A stretch of 64,000 nucleotides of DNA, from the NCBI GenBank assembly GCA_037013685.1, contig CM072886.1:73931859-73995858 (forward strand), in the 5' to 3' direction. The first letter of the stretch is position 1. Each line of letters opens with the position of its first letter. This stretch comes from Acridotheres tristis. Lineage: Eukaryota; Chordata; Aves; Passeriformes; Sturnidae. The position numbers were made by a program, and so were the translations under genes. Under the pieces are notes generated by a model. The model saw nothing but the letters and a program-made list of their open reading frames with translations. It searched no databases and was not told where the DNA came from. Shown here piece after piece: positions 11,872-23,489 of the stretch.

Positions 11872-14800
11872 CACTGGCTTCAGTATCTTTTAAAGTTTTC
11901 TTTAAATGAAACATATACCAAGTGATATGCTGAGTAGTCAAGTTTTTATAGCTTGTAGTCAGGCTTTCATTCACATTTTAGGTGAATCCATCCAAGGCTG
12001 TGCTTACCCAAGATATTTGGGCCCCGGAGTGATGTAATAGGATTCATGACTAGAAGTCCTGACCTGGTATTTATAGTTTTATCCAGGGATAACCCTCCAT
12101 GAAGAGAGAATATCTTCTACTGCTACTGTTTGAGAGGTGAAAGCTTTTGACAACACTCAAATGACAGGGAAGGGAGAAGCATAAGCCACTCGGTGGCAGG
12201 GGAACTCAGGACAGTGAGGGTGAAGCTGAGGGAAGTCCCAGAAAAAGACACCTTGAAGCCTTCCTACAGGTGAGTTTCAGTGCTGAGCTCCTGCTGACAG
12301 TCAGAAGTCCTCTGACTAAACATCTGGGAAAGTGAGATGTTTTGAGCATACATTATTTCTGTACTAGGATGGGGATACAGCCTTGGTGAGGACTGTGTAG
12401 ATGTGGAGTGAGAGTAGCTTGTAGGCTTTCTGAGTGATGATTTTCAACACTACCTTTTAAATACCCAAATAATGAGGCAGAACTTCACAATTTTGGGTGT
12501 TTTCTTTGACATAGCCTAGAGTTAATGAGCCCCTATATTTCTGATATTGTGCACACATCTGTCTTCAGCACATTTGTGCTCCCTCAGGTGGTAACAGGCA
12601 GATGTAGGTACAGGACCATGGCAGCCATGCTTGGTGACTGGGCTAAGCTTCATAGGTCATGCACACTTATTTTTCTCTTCACATATTGTGCTAAGAAATA
12701 CTTAATCTCAGTCATAAAGTTTGTCTGATAAAAAATAAAAAATACAGTTTTCGCTGTTAGAAATACCTTCGTTTTTATCATCAGGAAGATAAACACCTTT
12801 AAAATCTGATCTGTACTGTCTGCTCATCCATACTGTACTTTGTCTCATCCAAACTAGACAAATAAAGTGACATATTGAATTATTTCTCTAATGAGGGGGA
12901 ATAAATGGGGTGCTTGGTTATTTGGTTTTGGTTTATTTTTTTTCCCCCATAGATGCCGGAATTACACACAGTTAACATTTTTATTCCTATTTGCAGAACA
13001 CCATATATTGTGCACTTAAAGTGTAACGGGATTAGTTTATATTTTCCATGAAAATTTTCGGGTATTTTCATTCAAATGAAATTGAATGAAATTGAATTTC
13101 AGTTTTAAGGTAAAACAATCTCAGTTTAAGAACTGCAACTTCCTTCCCACATGCAAAATTAGACAACTCAAGTTCTTAGATAGATTTATGTATCTGAGCA
13201 ACTCAGAACCTCATTCTTCTCCTCAGTGTTTTTTTCCCTAATCTCTCATCTCCATTTAGGGACTCCCATCTGACAATGAAGTAGTACTGCAATATGAGAA
13301 ATGGAGCCTAGCCAGAACTCCCAGGCCTATATTAATTCTGTTTATTTCTTTTGTTTGCTATTTCATGTTTTGTTTTTCCAGTTCCACATGAGACATATTA
13401 GCAAATTCACTCTGTTACTTACCTATGGGTGAAAAAAATTCCCCTTTTCTGAAAATTCTCACCTTGTTTTTAGAAAGAATAGGAATCTTCCAACACAGAA
13501 AATTTTGTGAGACTAGCTCTTTTAAAATCAAGAGGAGTACTCCATATAGTGGTATATTCTGAAAATACAATTGAAAAAAAATATGAAAATCATATCTTTC
13601 ACTAGGCTGATGAATTCCCATGATGTTTTATTTTTATAGATGTTCACATCAGTTCTGAATGTTTTTCCACTGTATTTGTAAATTCTACTTTTCAGTAAAT
13701 TTCCAAGTATTCCTACAGATCTTATGCCCCAAATCTGCAAAACAATGTATCATTTAATCTTAAACCTAATTTCAAGCATATTGAAATGCTTCTTTAAAAT
13801 AGATTTAAAGCATGCAGTTTTTAATTTTAAACTACTTTTGTGTGATGTATCCATTCTGTATGCAGACTAGCAGATGATCCACACTGATTACACGCTCACT
13901 AAATGAAGAATACTGAGGAAAATTCTGTGAGAATAATTTAAGATAACAGGACAACAATATAAGAATATCAGGCATTTGCTGAGAATTTTATCTTAAGGCA
14001 TATTTTCTCACCTGTAGTTTGTACAACGGTGACATACAACATTCAGTGCTGTTCCTTTTTTTTTTTTTTTTTGGCCAGAGGCCATAGGAAAGATCGATGA
14101 CCTTTAAAGATACTTTTTTCTCAACACTTGTTGGGTTCTTTTTTTAAGAAGATGTTCACTGTGCCTTTCTTTTACAATTCTACAATAGGAAATGTCATGA
14201 CACACCTTGCTAATGTACAATATATTTACTTTTGCCACTGGTCTCTTCCATTAAGCAGATCTTTAACTTGTGAGCAGAAATTTAATTTTCCTTTCTTGTC
14301 CATTTTTCATCTGGGGAACCACACTGACATGGAATTTTCTTGTTTCACAAATCTATGCTGATGTTTCAAAGTACATATACTTTTGCGTTGGAGAATCATC
14401 AGGACCTAATCCTACTGGGGAGTCAGAGATGTATGGAAAAGCTATTTACCATTCTTTTACTATTTATTTTAATATTTCTTTTTTGTGACATGTAAAGAAA
14501 GAGCTTTGATATGCAAGTAGTCTGTACAGGTAATGTTTTTTTTCTTAGTTCACTGACCTGAAAAATTAGGACTACCAAAAAAAAATAACTTGTTTGGTAA
14601 TCAAGGATTGAAATTTTGAAACCCAAATAATTCGACCTTTCTTACTATTATGTCAGAGATAATGGTGATAAAAGTTTTCAGCACAAATATAGACATCTTT
14701 GATTAAGATGAACCACAGTTATTCAGGTATTTTTCTACACCCAAAATTAAAACAATGTGTAGGATTATGTTCCCAAAGGGGGGAAAAAATTTGAAAAGCT

Positions 14801-17800
14801 TTGAAGAGATTTCTTAACATATGAAATGTTTATAACTAAAGTTTTCACTGAAGATCAATTATCTTTTCAACTCTGCTGTTGTAAACTTCTGTGTGGATTC
14901 AGCTGGGCACTAACAAATAGATCCAAGATCATCTTGGGGACTTCATGATGCTCTTGTGCATATCAAGATGATTTTAACAGTAGAGTTCCCACCAGGTTAA
15001 TATGCAAGAGGAATGCAATTGCAGATCTTTCAACATAGCTAAAATTTTCATAAATATTAAATATTTCCAGATTTTTGAGGTTTTGCATAGACATCTCCCA
15101 ATATTTTTATCTCTCTCATGAGACAAGTTTCTTTTCTTCTAGAAAAAGAAAGCTTTCTTTTCTTCTAGAAGAAGTTTAACACTACATCCTTTATTCCACA
15201 CACCTTGAGTATTTCAAAAGAATAAGCAGAACTAGGTCATGTTCAGGTCACTTACTATTTCATCTCTCCACCTCCAATCCCAGCTGGCTTAATCTATTCT
15301 TGTGCTTGTCATTAGACTGTTGTGCTCTGATCACCCTGATGACATTGCATAGTCAAAGATGGGGCTACTGATCTCTAATTATCCTCAAATTTACTACAGT
15401 GGCTTTCACTAATGCAAAATTTTATAAAGCTACCAGGAAGAACTTGAAAAATCATCTTTCTATGCTTGAAAACCCCACAGAACCTTTAAAAGCTGGGTGA
15501 TAACAGTGAGAAGCTGCATTAAATTCTAATAGGAATTATAATAGAAGGATGAATATATTTTTTGTGCCTAAGAATATAATTGATATTACCATTGTTGTAT
15601 GTGAAAGCATCATTAATGTTTGCAGTCCCATATGGATTTTTTTACACTATTCAGATCACCTCTGGGAAAATTATAATCATAGAATGCAAAAGATTTAAGT
15701 GAGATCAAGTGAGTGATTGTCTGGCCAAGGAAATGGGAACTGCCTATTCAGAGATGACCTTATTCATTTGTCCATATGTGGTGTCAGCCCCAAAGAAGAG
15801 TATCTAGAGGTGTCTATTCACATCTGGCTCCAGGCACAAGACAAGTGGAGGCCAAAGATCAGGAGTGTTTGAGAGCCAGGCTGAGAAGGGTCTCACAGCC
15901 ATGTAGCTCCCTGAAGCTGTTGTTCCTGCTGCTGCACAAAGTAGAGGTGATCTGGAGTGAGGACTCTGAGACACACAGGTTAGTCTGAAAAACCCATGAA
16001 AGGACAACTGTTTTGTAAGAAACATAACTGAAATGGCTCATGGAGAAGGTATAACCTTTATGATATACTATACCTGTTATGGTTTGTGGATCTTTCTTCT
16101 CAGTTGCAAGCGCTACATGGTGAAGCATTAGGATCAGTATCAATATCCAAAGGTTAAAAAAAAAGAATTGAGCTCTCTGACAAACAGCAGCTTTACATAA
16201 ATGCATTCCTGGTACAAGGGAAGTTGCTTCAGTTCTCTAGAGTTATCTTGATGTATCTAAGGATTCTGAGTTTTAGTTTCAGTCTGCAGAAAGTGCTAAG
16301 TACTATGCTAGCTAATTGCAATACTTTTGCAGAAAAAAAAATGCTAGAAAAAGGGGAAAATAACTTTGTTTCTCCTTATACTATACTGCAATTTGTTTAA
16401 CTCCTGAAAGTCATCTTTAAGGAGATTTCTTTTCCTAGAGTGTGGGAAACAAAACAGAGGAGATCTGTGTTAAATTTCAGCTGAATGTGATTTGAAATTG
16501 AGGTGATATTAAAACCTGAAAAGAATAGTTTGAAAAACTTGAAAAATAAAATAAAATAAAATAAAATAAAATAAAAGCTGTCTCAAGAAACAGAAGGAAA
16601 AAAAAAGAAATAAAAAAAAGAGAAGAAAACAATCCATATCACATCAGTCTAAACTGTAGTGCATCAGAAGTATCAGTATGGGATGGCATGTTTTACTACA
16701 TCTCAGTGTGCTATTCCAATGTCTTTGTACTTACTGCTCTGTGTAATCATCACTCCCTGTTGGATTCCATGTAAATTCCAAGTGCAAGCAATACTTATTT
16801 CTTCTGGAAGCACTTCACTCTACAAAACTACTGCACAAGGTGAGACAATATTCCCATTGCTCAGTGGTCCCCTTTTCCTTGCAGCCTTATCTTTCAGCCC
16901 TTAGGGACTGAAGCTGCATCTGCTGTGGAGCTGTTTCTGTAATAGCTCTCTGAGAGCCTATTCCAGGTAGTGTCTAATTAGACACACCCAGATGGTGGGC
17001 ACAGAGCAGATGTCCTGTCAGCTTGGGGTGGATATAGAAGAAAGTTTTTTCTTGGCTCCCTGTAGTTTGTCTTTCTAATGTTTTTTCCCTCCATTTTTCT
17101 TCACAGTGAGCTTTTGAAATGTTTACTCACCATTTCTAACATATGAAGCAATCGTAGGCACTGTAATTTAAGGTACTAAACATTCACAGTGTTTGGTGCA
17201 GTCTGAAGCCTAGACATATTGAACCCATGTTACCCAAATACTGTCACAAACAAAACTGCTCACTTGTGCTTTGATACACAATCTTTATCAGCAATTAAGA
17301 TTTTATGCTTGGAAACTAATTAACAATTGTGTTCATACTGCCAGAGACATAAGTAAGCACGCTCAAGCATGTTGTGTAGCCAGCCTTGCAGATGAAATGA
17401 ATGCAGCTAGCTGGAAAAGAGTCTGATATTTTCAGTCACATGATAAACACAAGAAGCAGATCTCCAAAGTACAAAACAGTTATTTTCTGACTTCTTTTCA
17501 CAGTAGAACCGTACTTTAAATGTTTAGCCACATCTGACATTGAAAGGATTTTGACGCAGAATATTTACTTACCCAGGAATTTGACCATCATGTTCACAAT
17601 GCTGTGTTTCATGCTCCATTTGCCATAGATGTTGACATGTTTTTCACAGCATTTGGGACAATGACAATTTTAATTTAAAAGTTCTTATGTTATTCCCCCC
17701 CCTTTCTAAATGTGATCACGTGCAGAACAACTAAAAAAAAAAAAGAATAAAAGCTTAAGTGGATTTTCAATAAAGTGTCCTGTAATCACTTATGATTCAA

Positions 17801-17957
17801 GAGATTTAACAAAGTCAATCCTTAGAAATCATCTTTCTATTGTATTGTCTTTTTTTAACAATATAATGATTTAATTTATTAAAAAGCAATTATTACAAAA
17901 TGTCTATGTACCAGACAATACTTTATGATGTAAAAATTTGTAAAATATGTAGCTTAG
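11872..17957. other. Unique intron sequence, little recognised
   Basis: This stretch contains a small gaaattgaat tandem at about 13076-13098, a 17-base T run at 14056-14072, and a tttcttttcttctagaa duplication with a cttcttctagaagaag hairpin at about 15131-15175. A relatively GC-rich segment at 15770-15980 has no recognised repeat or protein identity. Confidence 0.55.
16542..16576 (+). repeat. (AAAAT)n microsatellite
   Basis: Seven tandem aaaat units are followed after about 20 bp by an A/G-rich stretch (16594-16630). Confidence 0.95.
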
Positions 17958-17962
17958 GAACT
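17958..17962. repeat. Target-site duplication GAACT, left copy
   Basis: These five bases directly precede the LTR's TG terminus. The same five bases lie at 18724-18728 directly after the CA of the inverted arm. A 5-bp duplication is typical of ERVL integration. Confidence 0.75.
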
Positions 17963-18586
17963 TGTGCTGGTTTTGGCTGGAGTAGAATTAATTTTACTCA
18001 CAGAGGCTGGCATGGGGTTGTGTTTTGGATTTGTGCTGAACATACGGTTGATAATACTTTTGGAGTATTTTTGGTTGTGTTATTACTGAGCAATAGCAAA
18101 ATACGATTTTGTTATTGCTAAGCAGGGCCAAGTCTTTTTCTCTTTTTCACACTGCCACACTGGTGAGGGAGTTGGGGGTGCTTGGGAGCTTGGGAGGAGG
18201 AACAGCCACGACAGGTGACCCAAACTGACCAAAGGGATGTTCCAGACCATATGAAATCATGCTTAGTATATAAATTGCAAGGAAGAAGGAGGAACTGGGT
18301 GGACATTTGCAGTGATGGTGTTTGTCTTCCAAAGCCACCATTCTGTGTCATGGGGTCATCTCTGTTATCTCCCTGCTCTCCTGGAGATGGTTGAACACCT
18401 GCCTCTCCTTGGGAAGCAGTGAATTAATTCCTTGTTTCTTTTTGCTTGTGTGCATGGCTTTGGCTTTCCCTATTAAACTGTCTTTATCTCAAGCCCTGCC
18501 CTTCTGACTCTCCCACCAGTTCTACTTGGGAGGAATGAGCAAGTGGCTGTGAGGATTTGGTGGCTGGCTGGGGTTAAACCACAACA
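17963..18586 (+). mobile_element. ERVL-type LTR, sense orientation
   Basis: This 624-bp avian endogenous-retrovirus LTR starts at TGTGCTGGTTTTGGCTGG and ends at ggggttaaaccacaaca. It resembles the abundant ERVL LTR of birds as I remember it. Internal landmarks are a TATATAA box at 18267-18273, a polyadenylation signal ATTAAA at 18472-18477 in cctattaaactgtctttatc, and the ctggagatggttgaacacctg segment. No gag, pol or env remains were seen. It is preceded directly by GAACT at 17958-17962. GAACT does not recur at 18587, but it does recur after the inverted piece that follows. Confidence 0.85.
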
Positions 18587-18596
18587 GTCCCTTTTG
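18587..18596 (+). other. Short spacer between LTR and inverted arm, possibly start of the retroviral internal region
   Basis: The LTR's terminal CA is followed by gtcccttttggacaac before the A-rich sequence of the inverted arm. In related avian ERVL elements I recall the internal region beginning with a similar gtccttttgg next to the primer-binding site. This may therefore be a few bases of internal sequence left between the two arms. This assignment rests on memory. Confidence 0.35.
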
Positions 18597-18723
18597 GACA
18601 ACTAAAAAAAAACAAATAAAACTTGTCTCTAATATCAACCCTGTGTTTAGCACAAATCCAAAACATAGCCTCATACAAGCCACTGTAAAGAAAATTAAGT
18701 CTACCCCAGCCAAAACCAGCACA
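18597..18723 (-). mobile_element. Inverted copy of the ERVL LTR 5' (U3) end
   Basis: Read on the minus strand from 18723, this piece begins TGTGCTGGTTTTGGCTGG and follows the first 100 or so bases of the neighbouring LTR in inverse orientation, with roughly 15 differences in the first 92 positions by hand alignment. The inner limit is uncertain because an A-rich run (18604-18612) interrupts it. Immediately outside the outer end, GAACT at 18724-18728 matches GAACT at 17958-17962. The LTR and this inverted piece therefore look like one insertion of 761 bp. Confidence 0.8.
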
Positions 18724-18728
18724 GAACT
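18724..18728. repeat. Target-site duplication GAACT, right copy
   Basis: This exact match to 17958-17962 sits flush with the outer end of the inverted LTR arm. It indicates that integration used a U3 terminus on both sides. Confidence 0.75.
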
Positions 18729-19150
18729 GAAGATAAACTTGAAGCATGGAAGGCTGCCTTTGTGAATCAGAATGCTTTTCTTGAGGACATTTACAAACCT
18801 CCTTGTCAAGAAGCAAACCTAAAATATGTTTACATCCTTATTTTGGGGATATTTACATAATATTAGATTTTCACAGTCCATGTTCTTGCACACTACTTTC
18901 TGACTTGGCATTTCTTGAAAGGAAGTATTTCAGACTTTTATCTTGAAATATCTTGTTATCTTTGAATGTCTTGTATGAGCAAGAATTACACTGATTTTTA
19001 ATTAATGAATATGTAGGTTCTCCACTAACAACTTTTTGTCATGCTACAGTGAGCCAAAAGGCAAGAAAATAAGAGAGGTCTACGGCAGGGAAATACTATT
19101 TATATCTTATCCTTTAATGAAAAGAGAAAGAGAGATAAAGAGGGAGAGAG

Positions 19151-19361
19151 GAAGGAAGGAAGGAAGGAAGGAAGGAAGGAAGGAAGGAAGGAAGGAAGGA
19201 AGGAAGGAAGGAAGGAAGGAAGGAAGGAAGGAAGGAAGGAAGGAAGGAAGGAAGGAAGGAAGGAAGGAAGGAAGGAAGGAAGGAAGGAAGGAAGGAAGGA
19301 AGGAAGGAAGGAAGGAAGGAAGGAAGGAAGGAAGGAAGGAAGGAAGGAAGGAAGGAAGGAA
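19151..19361 (+). repeat. (GAAG)n microsatellite, 211 bp, uninterrupted
   Basis: This is a perfect tetranucleotide array of about 52.75 copies with no interruption visible. It is preceded by a purine-rich run (19127-19150, agagaaagagagataaagag-like) that extends the polypurine strand to more than 230 bases. Long reading frames across it on both strands are artefacts of the repeat. The true length in the animal may differ, because such arrays are polymorphic and hard to assemble. Confidence 0.98.
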
Positions 19362-22300
19362 TCAAAACCCAAACCAATAACATAATCTCCAAGAATTATA
19401 TTGTAAGAGAAACAAGGAAAAATGTCTCCAGTTATTCTTCTGATGATCATGGAGTTGTTGAGACCACCTGAAAATATACATACAGCCATTTTAATAGCAA
19501 TATTATCACCAACTTTGTTGCATTTAGTTATACTTCAAATTTATATAAAGACAAACCACTGCAATGAAAATTAAAAATTCTTTTAAAACATTTCTAGAAG
19601 CAATCTAGTTTTGACATGTCAAAGATGTTCTGCAATAAATCTTTATTTTCCACTATATAATAATTTTTTAATATATCTTCAACTCATTTTCTAACTGAAA
19701 GGGTTGCCAAAATTTCTGAGAAATCATAACAAGAAGTATTTTGCAGGTTGTCTTGGCCAAATGCAGACTCCTAGAATCCTACTTGAAAGAGTCTTCCCTA
19801 ACAGGCTTTCAAATTCAATTTTGCAGACTCAACACATCTAGAAAAAATATAGGAATAACTTTCAGACTCCCAAGCCATTACCCAATTGAAATTAGAACTC
19901 TGAAATTATTGAAATGCACCCATGACTAATGAAAATGTATTATTCTGCACAGTTACAATACAGACAACAAAAAGCTTTTGATCTTGACATCCACTGAGGC
20001 CAGGTCAGTGATGCTACCCACTGAAAATCATTTAGTGAAATTAATAAACATAGATAACTGTCAGTGGTTCAATATATTCTGGACTGTCAATGCAATTTTG
20101 CTTCTGATAGCATTTTTTAAAATTTGTGTTAAAAGCCATAATCAGGCAATTGCTGCAAAAAATAATTATGTTAATTGAAAATGTTGTTGTGTTTCAAAAC
20201 TACAATCCCTACATTTGAGCAAGCAGAAATAATGGCATATTAAGTCCTTATCTGTTTAAGGGGCAAAACATCTGTCTCAGTTTGAACATTTACTGCAGGC
20301 TTCTCAAGCCAAGCTGGAGATCATTGCACTGGATTGGGGTGCAGCGAGCTCACAGCCAATGTCCTGGCAACTTGGCTGCACAAAATCCGACCTAGAGAAG
20401 ATGACAAATACAGGTAAGGCAGTACATGTCAGTGATTGCAGGGCACAAGAGCAGACACGGAGCTCTACAACCCGCACCATTCATGTTGTACCTGCTGTTA
20501 ACATTGCCAGCAAGTGGCAGCAGCATGGTGCAGTGGTGACTTGGCTGTGGTATAAAAAAATCTTGGGAAACTAGTATGGACATTAAAAGTAATTGAACCA
20601 AAACAATTGAACCAACACAACAAGTGTTGTCTTCCTGGGATAATTTATGTTGGCATTTTAACTTTTTAATCTTTTTCAACCAAACCAAGCTCTTGTCTAT
20701 CTCAATGCAGCAAGACATTAAATAAGACCTAACTGGGTAATTTTAGATAGCTTAGTTCAGGGGTAGAGGAGGTTATGGTGCAATGCATATAATCTCTTTG
20801 CATCACTGCTTCTCCTGATATTTCAACTGTTGGTGTGATTATACTCCTTTTTGTGTTTTAGCCGACCTTCTGTCTCTGCTCTGTGAGTATTTAGTGCCTT
20901 CCAAAAATAGAAATAGTGAAAACTTAAAAGCCAGCATGGTCCTTATAAATGTAATTATAACTGAACATAATTTTCCTTTTGTCTTTTAAATTAAACTGAT
21001 GAAACGTACATAGTCATTGGTCTCAAATCACTGTTAACTCACAAAATCAGAAGAAAAAGAGAATATTCACAATGAGCCTTAGTTATGTCTATGTTATTAA
21101 ATTATCTTTGCTAGTCAGCCTATTATTTTGTGCTCTGAGTCCTTTCTCTTCCTGCCTTTCCTTTCATTCTTATCTGCTTTCCCTGAGAGTAAGTTATATA
21201 TCTGATTAAACGGTAATTAGTGACTTCAGTGGAGCTGCATGTGTGTAACTGAGAATAGAATTTTGCCTAAAGAATTTTTAAAATCAAATATGTAATAATT
21301 AAAGGAAGCTGAGTGGTGTATGGTTTTTAATATGGTGACCTAAAAATCCAAGTAACTAACAAGAAGCTTTCTGAAGGGAAAAAAACCAAACTTTTCTGAG
21401 CATATGAAGTAAGGGGAGGAAAGGGCACAGCACACATCATGTTTGGAGGTTGTCTTTTCATATTTAATTTTAATTTGATAACAATCAGCTATGCTCATAT
21501 TAAAGAGAAAGTAAAAATAAAGTCAAGTGCATGAGTACATCTTTAATAAAAAATTAAACTCAGAGTCCTCTAATTGCTTTTCTCTTTTTCAATTAAACCT
21601 TACAGCACATTCATCATATAATTATTTTTACTGCAATATTTAAGTAGCATAATTCTTATCATTTTAAGTGACTGTAGAGGGCTGGGAAAAGATACACGAC
21701 CTGCCTGGTTTCTGAAAAGACATCTGAAAAGACATCTTTATTTAGTTAGGTGTTTGACGGGTAGCCAGATGACTTCAAGTTGAATTCCTGCATTGCTTGG
21801 GAGGCCAGTGCAGGTGTCCCCTGATAAAGCTCCCAGAGAAAGAGCAGAGGACAGAAACTGGAGTGGTCAGGGGGTGCACCAGGTTGCAGCAATGGCTGTA
21901 GCACTCCTCATGCTGTGTGGCCCTGACCACCTGCCTGTGTTCTGTCCCAGAGTGGCTCTGCAATAACGTGCTGATAACCACCTGCCAGAAGTCTCAGAGC
22001 TTTATCCCTGGTAAGTGAATATGGAATTGCATCTAGGTAGATACATACTGAAAAGGAGGTACAAAGGTCTTCCCACAGTTTCTATGGTCTTGATATGTCT
22101 TATAGAGCCTTTTCTATTTTTTGGGGGGTGAAAATGGATGGAAGTTTGTCATTAAATATTCTTACATGAAGCTGTGATTTGGTTAAGTATTTTGTATGCC
22201 ATATGGTGACATACCAGTGACTTGCAAAAGCAAATCATTAGCTTTCTCTGCTTTTCACCAAGAAAAATACAGCAAATGTGCCAGCAGCCAGCTGCAGAGA

Positions 22301-22854
22301 TAACTGCATGAGCTTTGGCTTTACCAAACCATGAGTCCAGAGAAATAACAATAAATTATGCAGAGCAGAACTTCTGACTTTATGTTTGGAGAAGAGGTCT
22401 TGCTTCTGTAGAAAAACCCAACATTTTATCAAATAGGAAAAAAAGTCTTTAATTTGCTTATAAATGTATTATTATTCAATTAAATTAGCTTTGTGCAAAT
22501 ATGGACAAAGTATACTGCATTCACAAAGGTGGGAGTATACTTTACAAAAATTTGTTCGAGCAAGAGCTGATCTCTTTAGTGCTGCTGCCTCTAAGCAACA
22601 GTATTTGTAATTTTTATCTTGTGAAAAACTCATGGTTAAAGGCCCTATGTGGTTTAATAAAGTGTGTTCAATTCCTGTGTTTCATGTGTAAGGGACAAAA
22701 GATTTGAAAGCTCATCATTTTAATACTTCTGTTTTCTAGCTAAGGTTCAATTCTGATCACAAGTCTTTTTCCATATAATGTATGAGTTACATATTAATTA
22801 TTATAACACACCTGCCATTTCCAGTTTTTTTCCTTTTATGAGCTTGCACATAGC
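19362..22854. other. Unique intron sequence with two GC-richer islands
   Basis: Mostly AT-rich sequence. Two segments of higher GC, 20340-20575 and 21760-22015, stand out, and the second ends in a ctggtaagt donor-like sequence (about 22006-22014). Neither has a recognised repeat or protein identity. A ctgaaaagacat direct repeat lies at about 21712-21737. Confidence 0.5.
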
Positions 22855-23489
22855 CCAGAAATGTACACTTCCAGCCCAGAAGGCCAAACATGTCCTGGGC
22901 TGCAGCCAGAGCATCGTGGCCAGCAGGGTGAGGGAGGGGATTCTGCCCCTCTGCTCTGCTCTGGTGAGACCCCACCTGCAGTGCTGCACCAGCTCTGGGG
23001 GCCCCAGCACAGGAATGACATGAGTTGGAGTCAGTCCAGGGAAGGGACACCAAGATAATCAGAGGACTGGAACACCTCTTCTATAAAGACAGGCTGAGAG
23101 AGTTGGGGCTGTTCAGCTTGGAGAAGAGAAGGCTCTGGGGAGACCAAAGAGCACCTTCCTGTACCTAAAAGGAGCCTGCAAAAAAGCTAGAGAGGGACTT
23201 TCCACAAGGGCATGAAGTCAAAGGACAAGGGGTAATGGCTTCAGACTGAAAGAGGGTAGATTTAGACTGGATATTAAGAAATTCAGAAGAAATTCTTTAC
23301 TGTGAGGGTGGTGAGACACTGAAATGGGTTGCCCAGAGTAGATGTGGATGCCTCATCCCTGGAAGTTTCAGGGTTTGATGGGACTTTGAGCAAGCTGGTC
23401 TAGTGAAAGGTCCCTGCCCCCAACAGGGGTGTTGGAACTATATGATCTTTAAGGTCCCTTTCAACTCAAACTATTCTATCATTCTATAA
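22855..23489 (+). mobile_element. CR1 LINE, short 3' fragment
   Basis: This fragment covers the end of the CR1 reading frame and its 3' UTR. The text includes ctctgctctggtgagacccc and ctgagagagttggggctgtt, which encode the family's conserved C-terminal stretch. It ends with ggtccctttcaactcaaact followed by the repeated attctat motif at 23470-23487. It is GC-richer than the surrounding intron, lies in sense to the host gene and contains stops in all frames. Confidence 0.9.

Noticed and set aside
11666..11974. Overlapping proline-rich or glycine-rich open frames on both strands
   Set aside because: They are caused by the G-run and T-run tract at 11731-11871.
19036..19489. Long open frames on both strands with GRKE and FLPS repeats
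   Set aside because: They are translations of the (GAAG)n array, not genes.
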